Origin: Photobacterium sp. Ph5
Lineage (GTDB): Bacteria; Pseudomonadota; Gammaproteobacteria; Enterobacterales; Vibrionaceae
NCBI RefSeq assembly: GCF_022129445.1
Contig: NZ_JADQAQ010000035.1
Location: forward strand, 1-48,948
DNA length: 48,948 nucleotides
Direction: 5' to 3'
The translations under genes and the position numbers were made by a program. Positions 20,042-28,468 of the stretch are shown here, piece by piece. Every line of letters begins with the position of its first letter. Positions within the stretch are counted from its first letter, which is position 1. The notes below the pieces were generated by a model. That model did not search any database and had not been told where the DNA came from. It saw only the letters and a list, made by a program, of their open reading frames with translations.

Positions 20042-21964
20042 ATGATTATCTTTTCAGATATCCAACTTCTACGTGGTGGCAAAGTATTACTTGAAAACGC
20101 CACTTCAACGATCCACCCGGGCGACAAAGTCGGTCTTGTCGGTAAAAACGGTTGTGGTAAATCGACCCTGTTCGCTTTACTGAAAAATGAGCTCAGCTTG
20201 GATGCTGGCAACTGTCAATTTCCAAGCAACTGGGAAATGGCGTGGGTTGCTCAGGAGACACCAGCATTAGAGCGCGCTGCTATTGAATATGTGATTGATG
20301 GCGACCGTGAATACCGTGAACTTGAGCGCCAACTGCTGGCTGCAGAGCAAGCTGATGATGGCACTAAAGTCGCAGAGCTTCACGGTAAAATGGATACCAT
20401 TGGAGGCTATAGCATCAATGCGCGCGCGGCAGAATTGCTTGATGGTCTAGGCTTTTCACAACATCAAATGCAATGGAACCTGACCCAATTTTCGGGTGGT
20501 TGGCGTATGCGTCTTAACCTTGCTCAAGCACTATTATGTCGCTCTGATCTGCTACTACTCGATGAGCCAACTAACCACTTAGATTTAGATGCCGTAATGT
20601 GGCTGGAAAAATGGCTTCAAAGCTACCGTGGTACCTTGGTGTTAATTTCCCATGACCGCGACTTCTTAGATCCCGTGGTTAACCGCATTATCCATATTGA
20701 AAATCAAACCATGCACAGTTACACCGGTAACTATTCATCGTTTGAAGTACAACGCGCCGAAAAACTGGTGTTACAACAAGCGATGTACCAGAAACAACAA
20801 AAGCAAATGACGCACATGCAGTCATACATTGAACGTTTCCGTTACAAGGCCAGTAAAGCACGCCAAGCGCAAAGTCGTATAAAAGCCCTCGAGCGGATGG
20901 AAAAAGTGTTACCGGCTCAGTTTGATAACCCATTCAGTTTTGAATTCCGCGAGCCAAGTGCTCTACCAAACCCAATCTTAATGATGGATCAAGTTGCCGC
21001 TGGATATGACGACCTACTGATTTTAGAAAAGATTCGCCTGAATCTTGTTCCTGGTAGTCGCATTGGCCTACTTGGTCGAAATGGTGCCGGTAAATCTACC
21101 CTGATCAAAATGCTTGCTGGTGAACTACCAGAAAAAGCCGGTGATATGGCGTATTCACAAGGGGTTAAAATTGGTTACTTTGCCCAGCACCAATTAGAAA
21201 CCTTGTACCTTGATGATACCCCTGTTCAGCATATGGCACGTATTGCGCCACAAGCAACCGAGCAACAACTCCGTGATTATTTAGGTAGCTTTGGTTTTAT
21301 TGGTGATAAAGCGCTTGAAAAAGTCGGTCCGTTTTCTGGCGGTGAGAAAGCCCGTTTAGTACTGGCTCTTATTGTCTGGCAACGCCCTAACCTATTGCTG
21401 CTCGATGAGCCAACCAACCACCTTGATTTAGATATGCGCCAAGCACTGACGTTGGCACTGCAATCTTATGAAGGTGCAATGGTTATTGTCAGTCACGACC
21501 GTTACTTACTGCGTGCAACAACCGATGACTTATATCTAGTGCATGATCGCCAAGTCGTACCGTTTGATGGTGATTTAAATGATTATCACAAATGGCTTAC
21601 CGAGCAACAGCGTAATGAGCGCCGTGATCAACAAGCAACAAAACCTGAAACCAACAAAGATAACAGCGCGGCATCGCGTAAAGAGCAAAAACGTCTAGAG
21701 GCAGAGTTCCGTAAACAAACAGCCCCTATTCGTAAAGAAATCACCAAGCTTGAAAAGCAAATGGACAAGCTCAATACCATTATCACCGATGCGGAAACCG
21801 CATTAAGCGATAGCAGTATTTATGAGGCGGAGAACAAAGTCCGTATGAATGAGCAATTAAAACTGCAAGGTGATGCAAAATCTGATTTGGAAGATGTTGA
21901 AGTGGCTTGGATGGAGTTACAAGAGCAATTAGAAGAAATGGAATCTCAATTTAACGCTGAATAA
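20042..21964 (+). CDS. yheS: ABC-F family ATPase YheS
   Basis: YheS is an ABC-F protein: two fused ATPase domains without membrane segments, thought to act on the ribosome. The ATG at 20042 gives 640 residues (MIIFSDIQLLRGGKVLLENA); a TTG one codon earlier is less likely. Walker A motifs are GKNGCGKST (near 35) and GRNGAGKST (near 345), signatures are SGGWRMR and SGGEKAR, and both Walker B segments read LLLLDEPTNHLDLD. The linker between domains (about 240-290) is Gln/Lys-rich, and the C-terminal 90 residues form a charged coiled coil. No clear Shine-Dalgarno precedes the ATG. A strong terminator follows. Confidence 0.95.
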   Translation: MIIFSDIQLLRGGKVLLENATSTIHPGDKVGLVGKNGCGKSTLFALLKNELSLDAGNCQFPSNWEMAWVAQETPALERAAIEYVIDGDREYRELERQLLAAEQADDGTKVAELHGKMDTIGGYSINARAAELLDGLGFSQHQMQWNLTQFSGGWRMRLNLAQALLCRSDLLLLDEPTNHLDLDAVMWLEKWLQSYRGTLVLISHDRDFLDPVVNRIIHIENQTMHSYTGNYSSFEVQRAEKLVLQQAMYQKQQKQMTHMQSYIERFRYKASKARQAQSRIKALERMEKVLPAQFDNPFSFEFREPSALPNPILMMDQVAAGYDDLLILEKIRLNLVPGSRIGLLGRNGAGKSTLIKMLAGELPEKAGDMAYSQGVKIGYFAQHQLETLYLDDTPVQHMARIAPQATEQQLRDYLGSFGFIGDKALEKVGPFSGGEKARLVLALIVWQRPNLLLLDEPTNHLDLDMRQALTLALQSYEGAMVIVSHDRYLLRATTDDLYLVHDRQVVPFDGDLNDYHKWLTEQQRNERRDQQATKPETNKDNSAASRKEQKRLEAEFRKQTAPIRKEITKLEKQMDKLNTIITDAETALSDSSIYEAENKVRMNEQLKLQGDAKSDLEDVEVAWMELQEQLEEMESQFNAE

Positions 21965-21980
21965 TATCGCCTAACACCTA

Positions 21981-22015
21981 TAACGCCAACGAGCACTTCG
22001 TTGGCGTTATTATTT
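21981..22015 (+). terminator. yheS terminator
   Basis: AACGCCAACGA and TCGTTGGCGTT form an 11-base stem with a 5-base loop, followed by ATTATTTTT on plus. It begins 17 bases after the yheS stop. Confidence 0.9.
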
Positions 22016-22041
22016 TTAGTTATATAGAAAAACCTCAATCA

Positions 22042-22641
22042 CTACCAAATCATCACCACGCACGCAGCCGTTAGCGCTCCCATCGTCTGATTAAACCTCA
22101 TCGTACGACGTTCTGATGTTAGCCAATGGCGTATCACCACCCCAGTTGCAGTCCATAGCGAAACGCAAGCAAACCCCACCACGAAAAACACCGTCACAAT
22201 TATCGATATCGATAACCAATAGTGCTCCCCGCTAACGGCGAAGGTGCTTACTGCCGTTGCTGACATCATCCATGCTTTAGGATTAACGTATTGAAACAGA
22301 GCAGCAGAGAATACACTCATCGGTTTCGCCTTCACTTTTTGCTCCGTTTTACTCATGCTACCAGCGGTGGCTATTTTCCATGCTAAATACAATAAGTACG
22401 CACACCCAACAACTTTTAATCCCTCGTGAACCATAGGATAACGTTCAAAAATAATGCCGAGCCCTGCCGCCAGTAAACTGATCATGCTCGCCATACCCAC
22501 ACTGATCCCCGTAATATGCGGAACACTACGCCAATAACCAAAGTTCGCTCCAGAGGCGGTCACCATCATATTGTTAGGCCCCGGCGTACCTGTCATTAAT
22601 ATGGCAAATAAAATAACTGAGATGATTGTTGATCCTTCCAC
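22042..22641 (-). CDS. LysE/RhtB family amino acid exporter
   Basis: This 199-residue integral membrane protein belongs to the LysE/RhtB exporter family: the N-terminus carries the family signature TPGPNNMMVTASGANFG, and about six hydrophobic segments follow, with FQYVNPKAWMMS as the conserved mid-protein motif. Members export amino acids and related metabolites; the substrate is not readable. The start is GTG at 22641 with AAGGAA 5 bases upstream. It is divergent from a MocR-type regulator that probably controls it. No counterpart exists between yheS and yheT in E. coli. Confidence 0.9.
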   Translation of the reverse strand: MEGSTIISVILFAILMTGTPGPNNMMVTASGANFGYWRSVPHITGISVGMASMISLLAAGLGIIFERYPMVHEGLKVVGCAYLLYLAWKIATAGSMSKTEQKVKAKPMSVFSAALFQYVNPKAWMMSATAVSTFAVSGEHYWLSISIIVTVFFVVGFACVSLWTATGVVIRHWLTSERRTMRFNQTMGALTAACVVMIW

Positions 22642-22695
22642 ACACTTTCCTTAATAAACGATAGAAATAAAACTATCCAGATCATCTCCCACGAA

Positions 22696-22711
22696 ATTGC
22701 ATCGATACAAT
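22696..22711. promoter_or_regulatory. palindrome in the LysE/MocR divergent promoter region
   Basis: ATTG-C-ATCGAT-A-CAAT is a 16-base palindrome broken only at two symmetric positions. It lies 55 bases before the exporter start and 109 bases before the regulator start. It may be the operator of the divergent regulator, or the site of a different dimeric factor; MocR proteins often use direct repeats, so the assignment is open. Confidence 0.4.
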
Positions 22712-22819
22712 TTTAGTTATTTCGCGACAACATAAAAAATCTCTGGCAATACGGTTGTTTTGTGCGCACAATTTAACCTAACAAGGGAAGTTATTAAGAT
22801 CAAAGGATTTATTGTCACC

Positions 22820-24223
22820 ATGACAATCGAGAAAAAGTTATTAAATATCCAACTTATCGCTAAAGCTAAAGAACCACTTTATCGTCAAATTGCAGATGGA
22901 ATTGCACGAGCTATCGAGCAAGGTGACATCGCAATTGGGGAGAAACTCCCCACACACCGCGCACTTGCCGATCAATTACAGGTTACCGTCGGTACAGTGA
23001 CACGTGCTTATGCAGAAGTAGAACGACGTCATCTTGTCGAAGCGCGTATTGGGGCTGGGACGTATGTCTGTGATAACAATAAAAACCATAACTGGATCTA
23101 TCAATTAGAAGAGTTACAGGCTGAAGAGTGTAATTTCGGCTATAACATTCCTCCGCGATTTGATCGCAGTGAGATGATAAGCCAAGCCATGGCAAAAATT
23201 AGTGCCAATCCCTCACAATTAAATAACATGATGCTATATCAGCCACCGCAAGGGATCGATAATCATCGCCATATCGTTTGCCAATGGTTAAATCAAAAAG
23301 GCATTGATGTTTCATCAGAGCAGATGTACTTCACCTCTGGCGCGCAACATGCTGCGGAATTATTACTGAATATTTTCTGTCGAGCTGGTGATACCGTGTT
23401 AGTTGAACAATTTTGCTACCCCGGCTTTCTAACCCTTGCTCGTCAACATGGTATTACCCTAAAAAGTGTTGAGATGGATGAAAATGGAGTGATCCCTGCA
23501 AGTCTCTCATCGGCCTGTGAGCTCTACCAACCACGGTTAATATATTTAACACCAACCCAGCAAAACCCAACCTCGGTAACAATGCCGCTCTCTCGTCGTG
23601 AAGAAGTGATTAACGTATGTCGTGAACATAATGTGTTAATTGCGGAAGATGACGTCAACGGATTACTGCCGCCCTCACCGCCACCACCTTTAATAAACCT
23701 TGCACCTGAACATGTAATCCACATCGGAGGGTTATCAAAATGCCTCGCACCAGGACTTCGCTTAGGTTACATCCAAGTACCGAAACAGTGGCAGCAACAC
23801 CTAAGCGCGGCATTGTATAACCACAGCTTAATGATCAGCCCACTGCTCTCTGCTATCGCTTGTGAATTAATAGTTCATGGTGATGCCGATCGGGTGTTAA
23901 CGACCGTTCGTACTGAAATACAACAACGGCAATTATTGGTACAGCAATACCTTGGTGAGTTTGCCATTACAACCCAGACTTATAGTTTTCATGTTTGGCT
24001 GCAATTACCAGAAGACTGGCGCTTAAGTGATTTTATGGCGGCAACAACAGCTCGTGGGGTCATAGTTAAATCAGCAGAATTATTTACTCCCAGAGGTAAT
24101 CATATTCAACCAGCAGTACGACTCGCCATTAGCTCACCACTAAATCAACAGCAATTGATCTTTGGCTTAAAAACCATTGCCGAGTTATTACGCCACCCCC
24201 CTTTATCCCATTTTTCGCTGTAA
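22820..24223 (+). CDS. MocR-type GntR-family regulator with aminotransferase-like domain
   Basis: This is a PLP-dependent MocR-type transcription factor. From the ATG at 22820 it has 467 residues: an N-terminal GntR winged helix (about 15-85, with EPLYRQIADGIARAIEQGDI and LPTHRALADQLQVTVGTVTRAY) and a fold-type I aminotransferase domain (about 110-450), with YLTPTQQNPTSVTM and the PLP lysine in HIGGLSKCLAPGLRLGY. An upstream TTG at 22760 is possible but less likely. It is divergent from the exporter, the usual layout when such a regulator senses an amino acid or a PLP adduct. Only 12 bases separate it from yheT, so yheT may be cotranscribed. Confidence 0.92.
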   Translation: MTIEKKLLNIQLIAKAKEPLYRQIADGIARAIEQGDIAIGEKLPTHRALADQLQVTVGTVTRAYAEVERRHLVEARIGAGTYVCDNNKNHNWIYQLEELQAEECNFGYNIPPRFDRSEMISQAMAKISANPSQLNNMMLYQPPQGIDNHRHIVCQWLNQKGIDVSSEQMYFTSGAQHAAELLLNIFCRAGDTVLVEQFCYPGFLTLARQHGITLKSVEMDENGVIPASLSSACELYQPRLIYLTPTQQNPTSVTMPLSRREEVINVCREHNVLIAEDDVNGLLPPSPPPPLINLAPEHVIHIGGLSKCLAPGLRLGYIQVPKQWQQHLSAALYNHSLMISPLLSAIACELIVHGDADRVLTTVRTEIQQRQLLVQQYLGEFAITTQTYSFHVWLQLPEDWRLSDFMAATTARGVIVKSAELFTPRGNHIQPAVRLAISSPLNQQQLIFGLKTIAELLRHPPLSHFSL

Positions 24224-24235
24224 CAGAGGATATTC

Positions 24236-25207
24236 ATGTCTCAATTTACGCCAGCATCAGGATTACAAAATCCACATATTCAAACCTTATTACCGCGATT
24301 TGTTCGTCGCCAGCCACTATTTACGCCAGTGACGCAGCGACTGACCACGCCTGATGATGACTTTCTTGATCTCGCTTGGACAGAATCTCCTACAGACGAT
24401 AGAAAACCATTAATGATCCTATTTCATGGTTTAGAAGGTAGCTTCCATAGTCCGTATGCCAATGGACTATTGTATGCCGCAAAACAACAAGGTTGGCTTG
24501 GGGTAATGATGCATTTTAGAGGCTGCAGTGATGAGCTAAATCGTCAACCAAGAGGCTATCACTCAGGTGAAGTCAATGATGCACGCTTTTTCATTACATG
24601 GTTACGTGAGCAATTTCCCCAACGGCCGTTTATTGCAGTTGGGGTATCTCTAGGTGGTAATATGCTGATTAACTACCTTGCAAAATATGGTGATGACAGT
24701 GATCTTGTTGCCGCTCAAGCGGTGTCTCCCCCATTAAATTTAGCCTCATGTTCGGCACGTATTCAACAAGGTTTCTCTAAGATCTATCAGCAATATCTAC
24801 TCAGTTCGATGAAACGCACAATGGCAAAACGAATAATACTTCATCAAGACAAAATGCCCATCACCCACCAGCAATTAGATGCAATAAATACGGTATGGCA
24901 ATTTGATCAGCACATTACCGCCCCTCTCCATGGTTTTATTGATGCTGACGATTATTATCAACGTTGTAGTGGCCTTCAACAGCTCAACTTGATCAGCACA
25001 CCACTGCGAATTATCCATGCCAAAGACGATCCGTTCATGACCGAATCGGTGATCCCTTCACAACCATTGCCGAGTAATATCGACTACAACTTATATGAAA
25101 AAGGCGGTCATGTTGGGTTCGTTAGTGGTTCTATTTTTAAACCGACGTTTTGGCTCGAACACAGCGTTCCAACATGGTTTAAAACCAAACTCACCACTCC
25201 TCAATAG
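24236..25207 (+). CDS. yheT: YheT family alpha/beta hydrolase
   Basis: YheT belongs to the alpha/beta hydrolases related to ABHD1/ABHD3 lipid hydrolases; the substrate in bacteria is not established. The 323 residues contain LFHGLEGSFHSPYANG, GVMMHFRGCSDELNR and the nucleophile elbow VGVSLGGNML (Ser), with a late Asp in HAKDDPFM and His in GGHVGFV completing the triad. GAGG lies 6 bases before the ATG. It sits right behind the MocR-type regulator, while in E. coli it directly follows yheS. Confidence 0.94.
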   Translation: MSQFTPASGLQNPHIQTLLPRFVRRQPLFTPVTQRLTTPDDDFLDLAWTESPTDDRKPLMILFHGLEGSFHSPYANGLLYAAKQQGWLGVMMHFRGCSDELNRQPRGYHSGEVNDARFFITWLREQFPQRPFIAVGVSLGGNMLINYLAKYGDDSDLVAAQAVSPPLNLASCSARIQQGFSKIYQQYLLSSMKRTMAKRIILHQDKMPITHQQLDAINTVWQFDQHITAPLHGFIDADDYYQRCSGLQQLNLISTPLRIIHAKDDPFMTESVIPSQPLPSNIDYNLYEKGGHVGFVSGSIFKPTFWLEHSVPTWFKTKLTTPQ

Positions 25208-25267
25208 GGCTAGTGATATTTTTATCATATACTGCGCGTATCAGTAACGCAGTCGACGAGACATAAA

Positions 25268-25483
25268 ATGATCATTCCTTGGCAAGATATCGCCCCAGAA
25301 ACACTGACTAACCTGATTGAACAATTTGTGCTACGTGAAGGCACTGATTACGGTGAAGTTGAAATGAGCTTAGAAAACAAAGTGAATTATGTGATGCAGC
25401 AACTGAAATCCGGTGATGCTGTGATTGTATTTTCTGAATTACATGAATCTGTCGACATAAAATTACGCAACCAATTGCAATAA
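25268..25483 (+). CDS. yheU: YheU family protein
   Basis: This is a 71-residue conserved protein of unknown function that begins [20 protein letters not shown] and contains [11 protein letters not shown], both highly conserved in the YheU family. No catalytic or metal motif is visible. It keeps its usual place between yheT and prkB, 60 bases after yheT, so one transcript is probable. An inverted repeat (TGAGTCGT with ACGACTCA, 25496-25523) lies downstream but lacks a T-run, so I did not call a terminator there. Confidence 0.93.
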   Translation: MIIPWQDIAPETLTNLIEQFVLREGTDYGEVEMSLENKVNYVMQQLKSGDAVIVFSELHESVDIKLRNQLQ

Positions 25484-25664
25484 CCTTTATTAATGTGAGT
25501 CGTGATCCGAGAGTTACGACTCAAAACTTGCCTCCGCTAGCAGTTTCACTTTTCAATCCCGACATCCTTGTTAACTTGTAGTAGCATTATTGTCCGATCA
25601 GGTAATGTTGTTATTACCAACTTCCTCATTTATCTTTCGATAATCAACAACGACAAGGTTAGTC

Positions 25665-26534
25665 ATGTCTGCAAAACATCCTATTATTGCAGTTACTGGT
25701 TCATCAGGAGCAGGAACCACTACGACTTCTGAAGCATTCCGAAAGATGTTCAATATGATGAACATTAACGCGGCGTGGCTAGAAGGCGATAGCTTCCATC
25801 GCTATACCCGTCCTGAAATGGACACAGAGATCCGCAAAGCTAAAGAACAAGGTCGACATATCAGCTATTTTGGCTCAGAAGCCAATGACTTTGCCCAATT
25901 AGAGCAATTTTTCAAACAATATGGTGAAGATGGCACAGGTCGCTTTCGCCGTTATCTACACACGTTTGACGAAGCTGTGCCCTACAACCAAATGCCCGGA
26001 ACCTTTACCCCGTGGCAACAATTAGCAGAAAACACCGATTTACTCTTTTATGAAGGTTTACATGGTGGGGTTGTTGATGGCGAAATCCATGTCGCACAAC
26101 ATGTTGATCTTCTAATTGGCATGGTACCCATTGTTAACTTGGAGTGGATCCAAAAAATTGTTCGAGACACCCGAGATCGAGGACATTCTCGCGAAGCGGT
26201 GATGGAGTCTATCGTTCGATCCATGGACGATTATTTAAATTATTTAACGCCACAGTTTTCACGTACGCATATCAACTTTCAACGTGTACCTACCGTTGAC
26301 ACCTCAAACCCAGTGAGTGCTAAAGGGATCCCAAGCTTGGATGAAAGCTTTGTCGTGATCCGTTTTCGCGGCTTGAAAAACGTCGATTTTCCGTATTTGT
26401 TGTCTATGATCCAAGGCTCATTCATGTCTCGCCATAACACACTTGTTGTCCCTGGTGGAAAAATGAGTTTTGCGATGGAATTAATCATGCGTCCACTGAT
26501 CGAACAACTGATTAATACAGGTAAAATTAGCTAA
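25665..26534 (+). CDS. prkB: phosphoribulokinase-type P-loop kinase PrkB
   Basis: PrkB resembles phosphoribulokinase, but gammaproteobacteria without a Calvin cycle use it for an unknown substrate. The 289-residue protein has a P-loop near residues 11-19 (GSSGAGTTT), the ENTDLLFYEGLHGG segment and IVRDTRDRGHSRE. In E. coli the gene lies beside crp as here. No RuBisCO or Calvin cycle gene is in the window. A bidirectional terminator separates it from the convergent OsmC gene. Confidence 0.93.
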   Translation: MSAKHPIIAVTGSSGAGTTTTSEAFRKMFNMMNINAAWLEGDSFHRYTRPEMDTEIRKAKEQGRHISYFGSEANDFAQLEQFFKQYGEDGTGRFRRYLHTFDEAVPYNQMPGTFTPWQQLAENTDLLFYEGLHGGVVDGEIHVAQHVDLLIGMVPIVNLEWIQKIVRDTRDRGHSREAVMESIVRSMDDYLNYLTPQFSRTHINFQRVPTVDTSNPVSAKGIPSLDESFVVIRFRGLKNVDFPYLLSMIQGSFMSRHNTLVVPGGKMSFAMELIMRPLIEQLINTGKIS

Positions 26535-26563
26535 TATCGTCACGGTACGCCCCACTACATAAC

Positions 26564-26597
26564 AAAGAAGGTTGGCATTCTTACCAACCTTCTTTTT
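26564..26597. terminator. bidirectional terminator between prkB and yhfA
   Basis: AAGAAGGTTGG and CCAACCTTCTT form an 11-base stem with an 8-base loop and AT-rich flanks on both sides, placed between two convergent genes. Confidence 0.9.
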
Positions 26598-26611
26598 ATC
26601 TTAATAAGTCA

Positions 26612-27016
26612 TTATGCAGTGATCATTTCATAAGAATGAGTTAAATGAACCTTTTCACCTATCATCAAACATACAGAGCAATATTTATCTAAAGAATCAG
26701 CAATGGTACTCGCAACTAACTTTTCATCTAAGTCAAAACCCGAAACGATAAAATGCAAATTGGCTTCAGTAAATAAACGGGGAGCTTGCTCTCGACGCTC
26801 TGCCGATATTTGAACTTCACAACCGACAATATTTTGCGCTTGTGATTGTAAACCACTAACTACATCAACAGAGCTACATCCCCCCGCCGCCATTAACACT
26901 AATTCCATCGGGCTAGGCGCTTTATCGCCCCCATTGCCATCCATCACTACACTATGACCTGAGCTCGATTGACCTAAAAAAGTCATATCTTCTACCCATT
27001 TTACTCGGGACTGCAT
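26612..27016 (-). CDS. yhfA: OsmC/Ohr family protein YhfA
   Basis: This 134-residue protein belongs to the OsmC/Ohr fold. Cysteines in MAAGGCSSVDVV and YCSVCLMIG correspond to the family's reactive pair, so a thiol peroxidase-like activity is possible, although the YhfA branch has no proven substrate. The Gly/Ser-rich segment DGNGGDKAPSPMELVLM is conserved. It is divergent from crp across a 391-base gap and convergent with prkB, as in E. coli. Confidence 0.92.
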   Translation of the reverse strand: MQSRVKWVEDMTFLGQSSSGHSVVMDGNGGDKAPSPMELVLMAAGGCSSVDVVSGLQSQAQNIVGCEVQISAERREQAPRLFTEANLHFIVSGFDLDEKLVASTIADSLDKYCSVCLMIGEKVHLTHSYEMITA

Positions 27017-27189
27017 CGTTTAATCCTTATTCAAACGCCCAATAGTTATCTCTAGTTTTATTGATAACATCATTAATGTAAATCTTATTTAATCCATTTA
27101 GAGTCATACAAATAGCCGTCTGTTTATCCGCACTAAATGTGTAACTACAACCTTAATTTTTAGGGGAGATCCTAACTATCTCATCACGT

Positions 27190-27205
27190 TGTGATCCTGT
27201 GCACA
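27190..27205. promoter_or_regulatory. CRP-binding site upstream of crp
   Basis: TGTGA-N6-GCACA (27190-27205) differs from the TGTGA-N6-TCACA consensus at a single base. It lies in the crp/yhfA divergent region, about 215 bases before the crp start codon, so CRP-cAMP autoregulation, as in E. coli, is likely. Between yhfA and this site (27017-27189) I see nothing else I can name. Confidence 0.75.
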
Positions 27206-27274
27206 GTTATCCATATGAAATGAACGAATCTACTAGATCAATATCAAGAAAAAGGCGTAGAAAAAGGATACACT

Positions 27275-27342
27275 CTAACTTATTCAAGTTAGCTTGCAGC
27301 CCAGCGGCTGAATGGATACCCTGTCAGTAGGCAGTTTTTTTT
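27275..27342 (+). promoter_or_regulatory. structured crp leader with hairpins and T-run
   Basis: The crp leader holds a stem CTAACTT/AAGTTAG (27275-27292) and a stem CAGCC/GGCTG (27297-27310), then, after a 24-base unpaired-looking stretch, eight T (27335-27342). The T-run has no strong stem directly in front of it, so it is not a clean terminator. A short attenuated RNA or a leader with regulatory folding are both possible. Confidence 0.35.
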
Positions 27343-27407
27343 CTCATGATAAATCTTAGAAAAGAGACCAATGCTGTTGGGCAACAAATGCAGAGGAAGT
27401 TAGTAAT

Positions 27408-28040
27408 ATGGTTCCAGGTAAACCGCAAACAGATCCAACTTTAGAGTGGTTTCTTTCCCATTGTCATATTCACAAGTACCCATCGAAAAGTACGCTGATC
27501 CACGCAGGTGAAAAAGCAGAAACGTTGTACTACATTGTGAAGGGTTCTGTTGCTGTACTAATCAAGGATGAAGAAGGTAAGGAAATGATCCTTTCTTACC
27601 TAAACCAAGGTGACTTTATTGGTGAGCTTGGCTTATTCGAAGAAGATCAAGAGCGTACTGCTTGGGTTCGCGCGAAGAGTCCTTGTGAAGTAGCAGAAAT
27701 TTCATTTAAAAAATTCCGTCAGCTTATTCAGGTAAACCCTGATATTCTGATGCGTCTATCTGCTCAAATGGCAAGTCGTCTACAAGTGACAAGCCAGAAA
27801 GTAGGTGACTTGGCATTCTTAGATGTTACAGGTCGTATCGCACAGACATTGCTAAATCTAGCTAAACAGCCAGATGCAATGACGCACCCTGATGGCATGC
27901 AGATTAAGATCACACGTCAAGAAATCGGTCAAATCGTTGGCTGTTCTCGTGAGACGGTAGGTCGTATTCTGAAGATGCTTGAAGAGCAGAACCTAATCTC
28001 TGCTCATGGTAAGACGATTGTTGTTTACGGTACGCGTTAA
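27408..28040 (+). CDS. crp: cAMP receptor protein
   Basis: CRP is the global cAMP-dependent regulator of carbon use and, in vibrios, of competence, quorum sensing and virulence genes. The 210 residues begin [28 protein letters not shown] and are nearly identical to E. coli. The cAMP pocket segment [18 protein letters not shown] (about 72-89) and the recognition helix region [11 protein letters not shown] (near 178-188) are intact. AGAGGAAG precedes the ATG at good spacing. A CRP site and a structured leader lie upstream; a strong terminator follows. Confidence 0.99.
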   Translation: MVPGKPQTDPTLEWFLSHCHIHKYPSKSTLIHAGEKAETLYYIVKGSVAVLIKDEEGKEMILSYLNQGDFIGELGLFEEDQERTAWVRAKSPCEVAEISFKKFRQLIQVNPDILMRLSAQMASRLQVTSQKVGDLAFLDVTGRIAQTLLNLAKQPDAMTHPDGMQIKITRQEIGQIVGCSRETVGRILKMLEEQNLISAHGKTIVVYGTR

Positions 28041-28062
28041 TTTTTAATGCTGTCATCGTACA

Positions 28063-28092
28063 AAAAAAGCCGCACTGAGTTGCGGCTTTTTT
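28063..28092 (+). terminator. crp terminator
   Basis: AAAAAAGCCGCA and TGCGGCTTTTTT form a 12-base stem with a 6-base loop and end in a T-run, 22 bases after the crp stop. Confidence 0.93.
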
Positions 28093-28229
28093 GTCTCTAC
28101 CCTATTCATAACTCTACCAATAATTACCTTTTAAAAAGTGTGTCATTAATGCAATTAATTAATTTGTATTGCTCAAATTAAATGCTACATTCAAGCAATG
28201 AATGGACTTCATCTTTTATTGGTTTTTAT

Positions 28230-28412
28230 ATGGATATTGAACGCTTTGCTCCGAATAGCTATACCACCGTCCCTGGTGTAATAAATCCTCAGCCAACCAC
28301 GATTGAAATGACAGGTTTTAGCGATCACCGTTGTTATCTTGAGCAACAAACAGGACTACGTCGTTGTCCTGTTGAAGATAGTGGTATTTGGGGATCGCCC
28401 CTCGATAATTAA
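28230..28412 (+). CDS. small hypothetical protein
   Basis: This is a 60-codon frame starting at the ATG at 28230 (MDIERFAPNSYTTVPG) and ending GIWGSPLDN. I do not recognise a family. It has no signal peptide or membrane segment; it is Pro/Gly-rich with two cysteines (positions 35 and 46). A candidate promoter (TTGTAT at 28164, TACATT at 28186, 16-base spacing) would start transcription just before this ATG, making an ATG at 28182 in the same frame unlikely. No strong Shine-Dalgarno is visible. A terminator follows 9 bases after the stop, but it may serve the convergent DUF1338 gene. It could be a real accessory gene or chance. Confidence 0.45.
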   Translation: MDIERFAPNSYTTVPGVINPQPTTIEMTGFSDHRCYLEQQTGLRRCPVEDSGIWGSPLDN

Positions 28413-28420
28413 CAGATTCA

Positions 28421-28449
28421 AAAAAAGCAGCCAATTTGGCTGCTTTTTT
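28421..28449. terminator. bidirectional terminator before the DUF1338 gene
   Basis: AAAAAAGCAGCCA and TGGCTGCTTTTTT form a 13-base stem with a 3-base loop. On the minus strand it closes the ast operon after the DUF1338 gene; on plus it closes the small ORF. Confidence 0.92.
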
Positions 28450-28468
28450 ATTGCATCGCTTACACCAT

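Noticed and set aside
25496..25523. Inverted repeat TGAGTCGT/ACGACTCA after yheU.
   Set aside because: It has a 12-base loop and no T-run, so it is not a convincing terminator.
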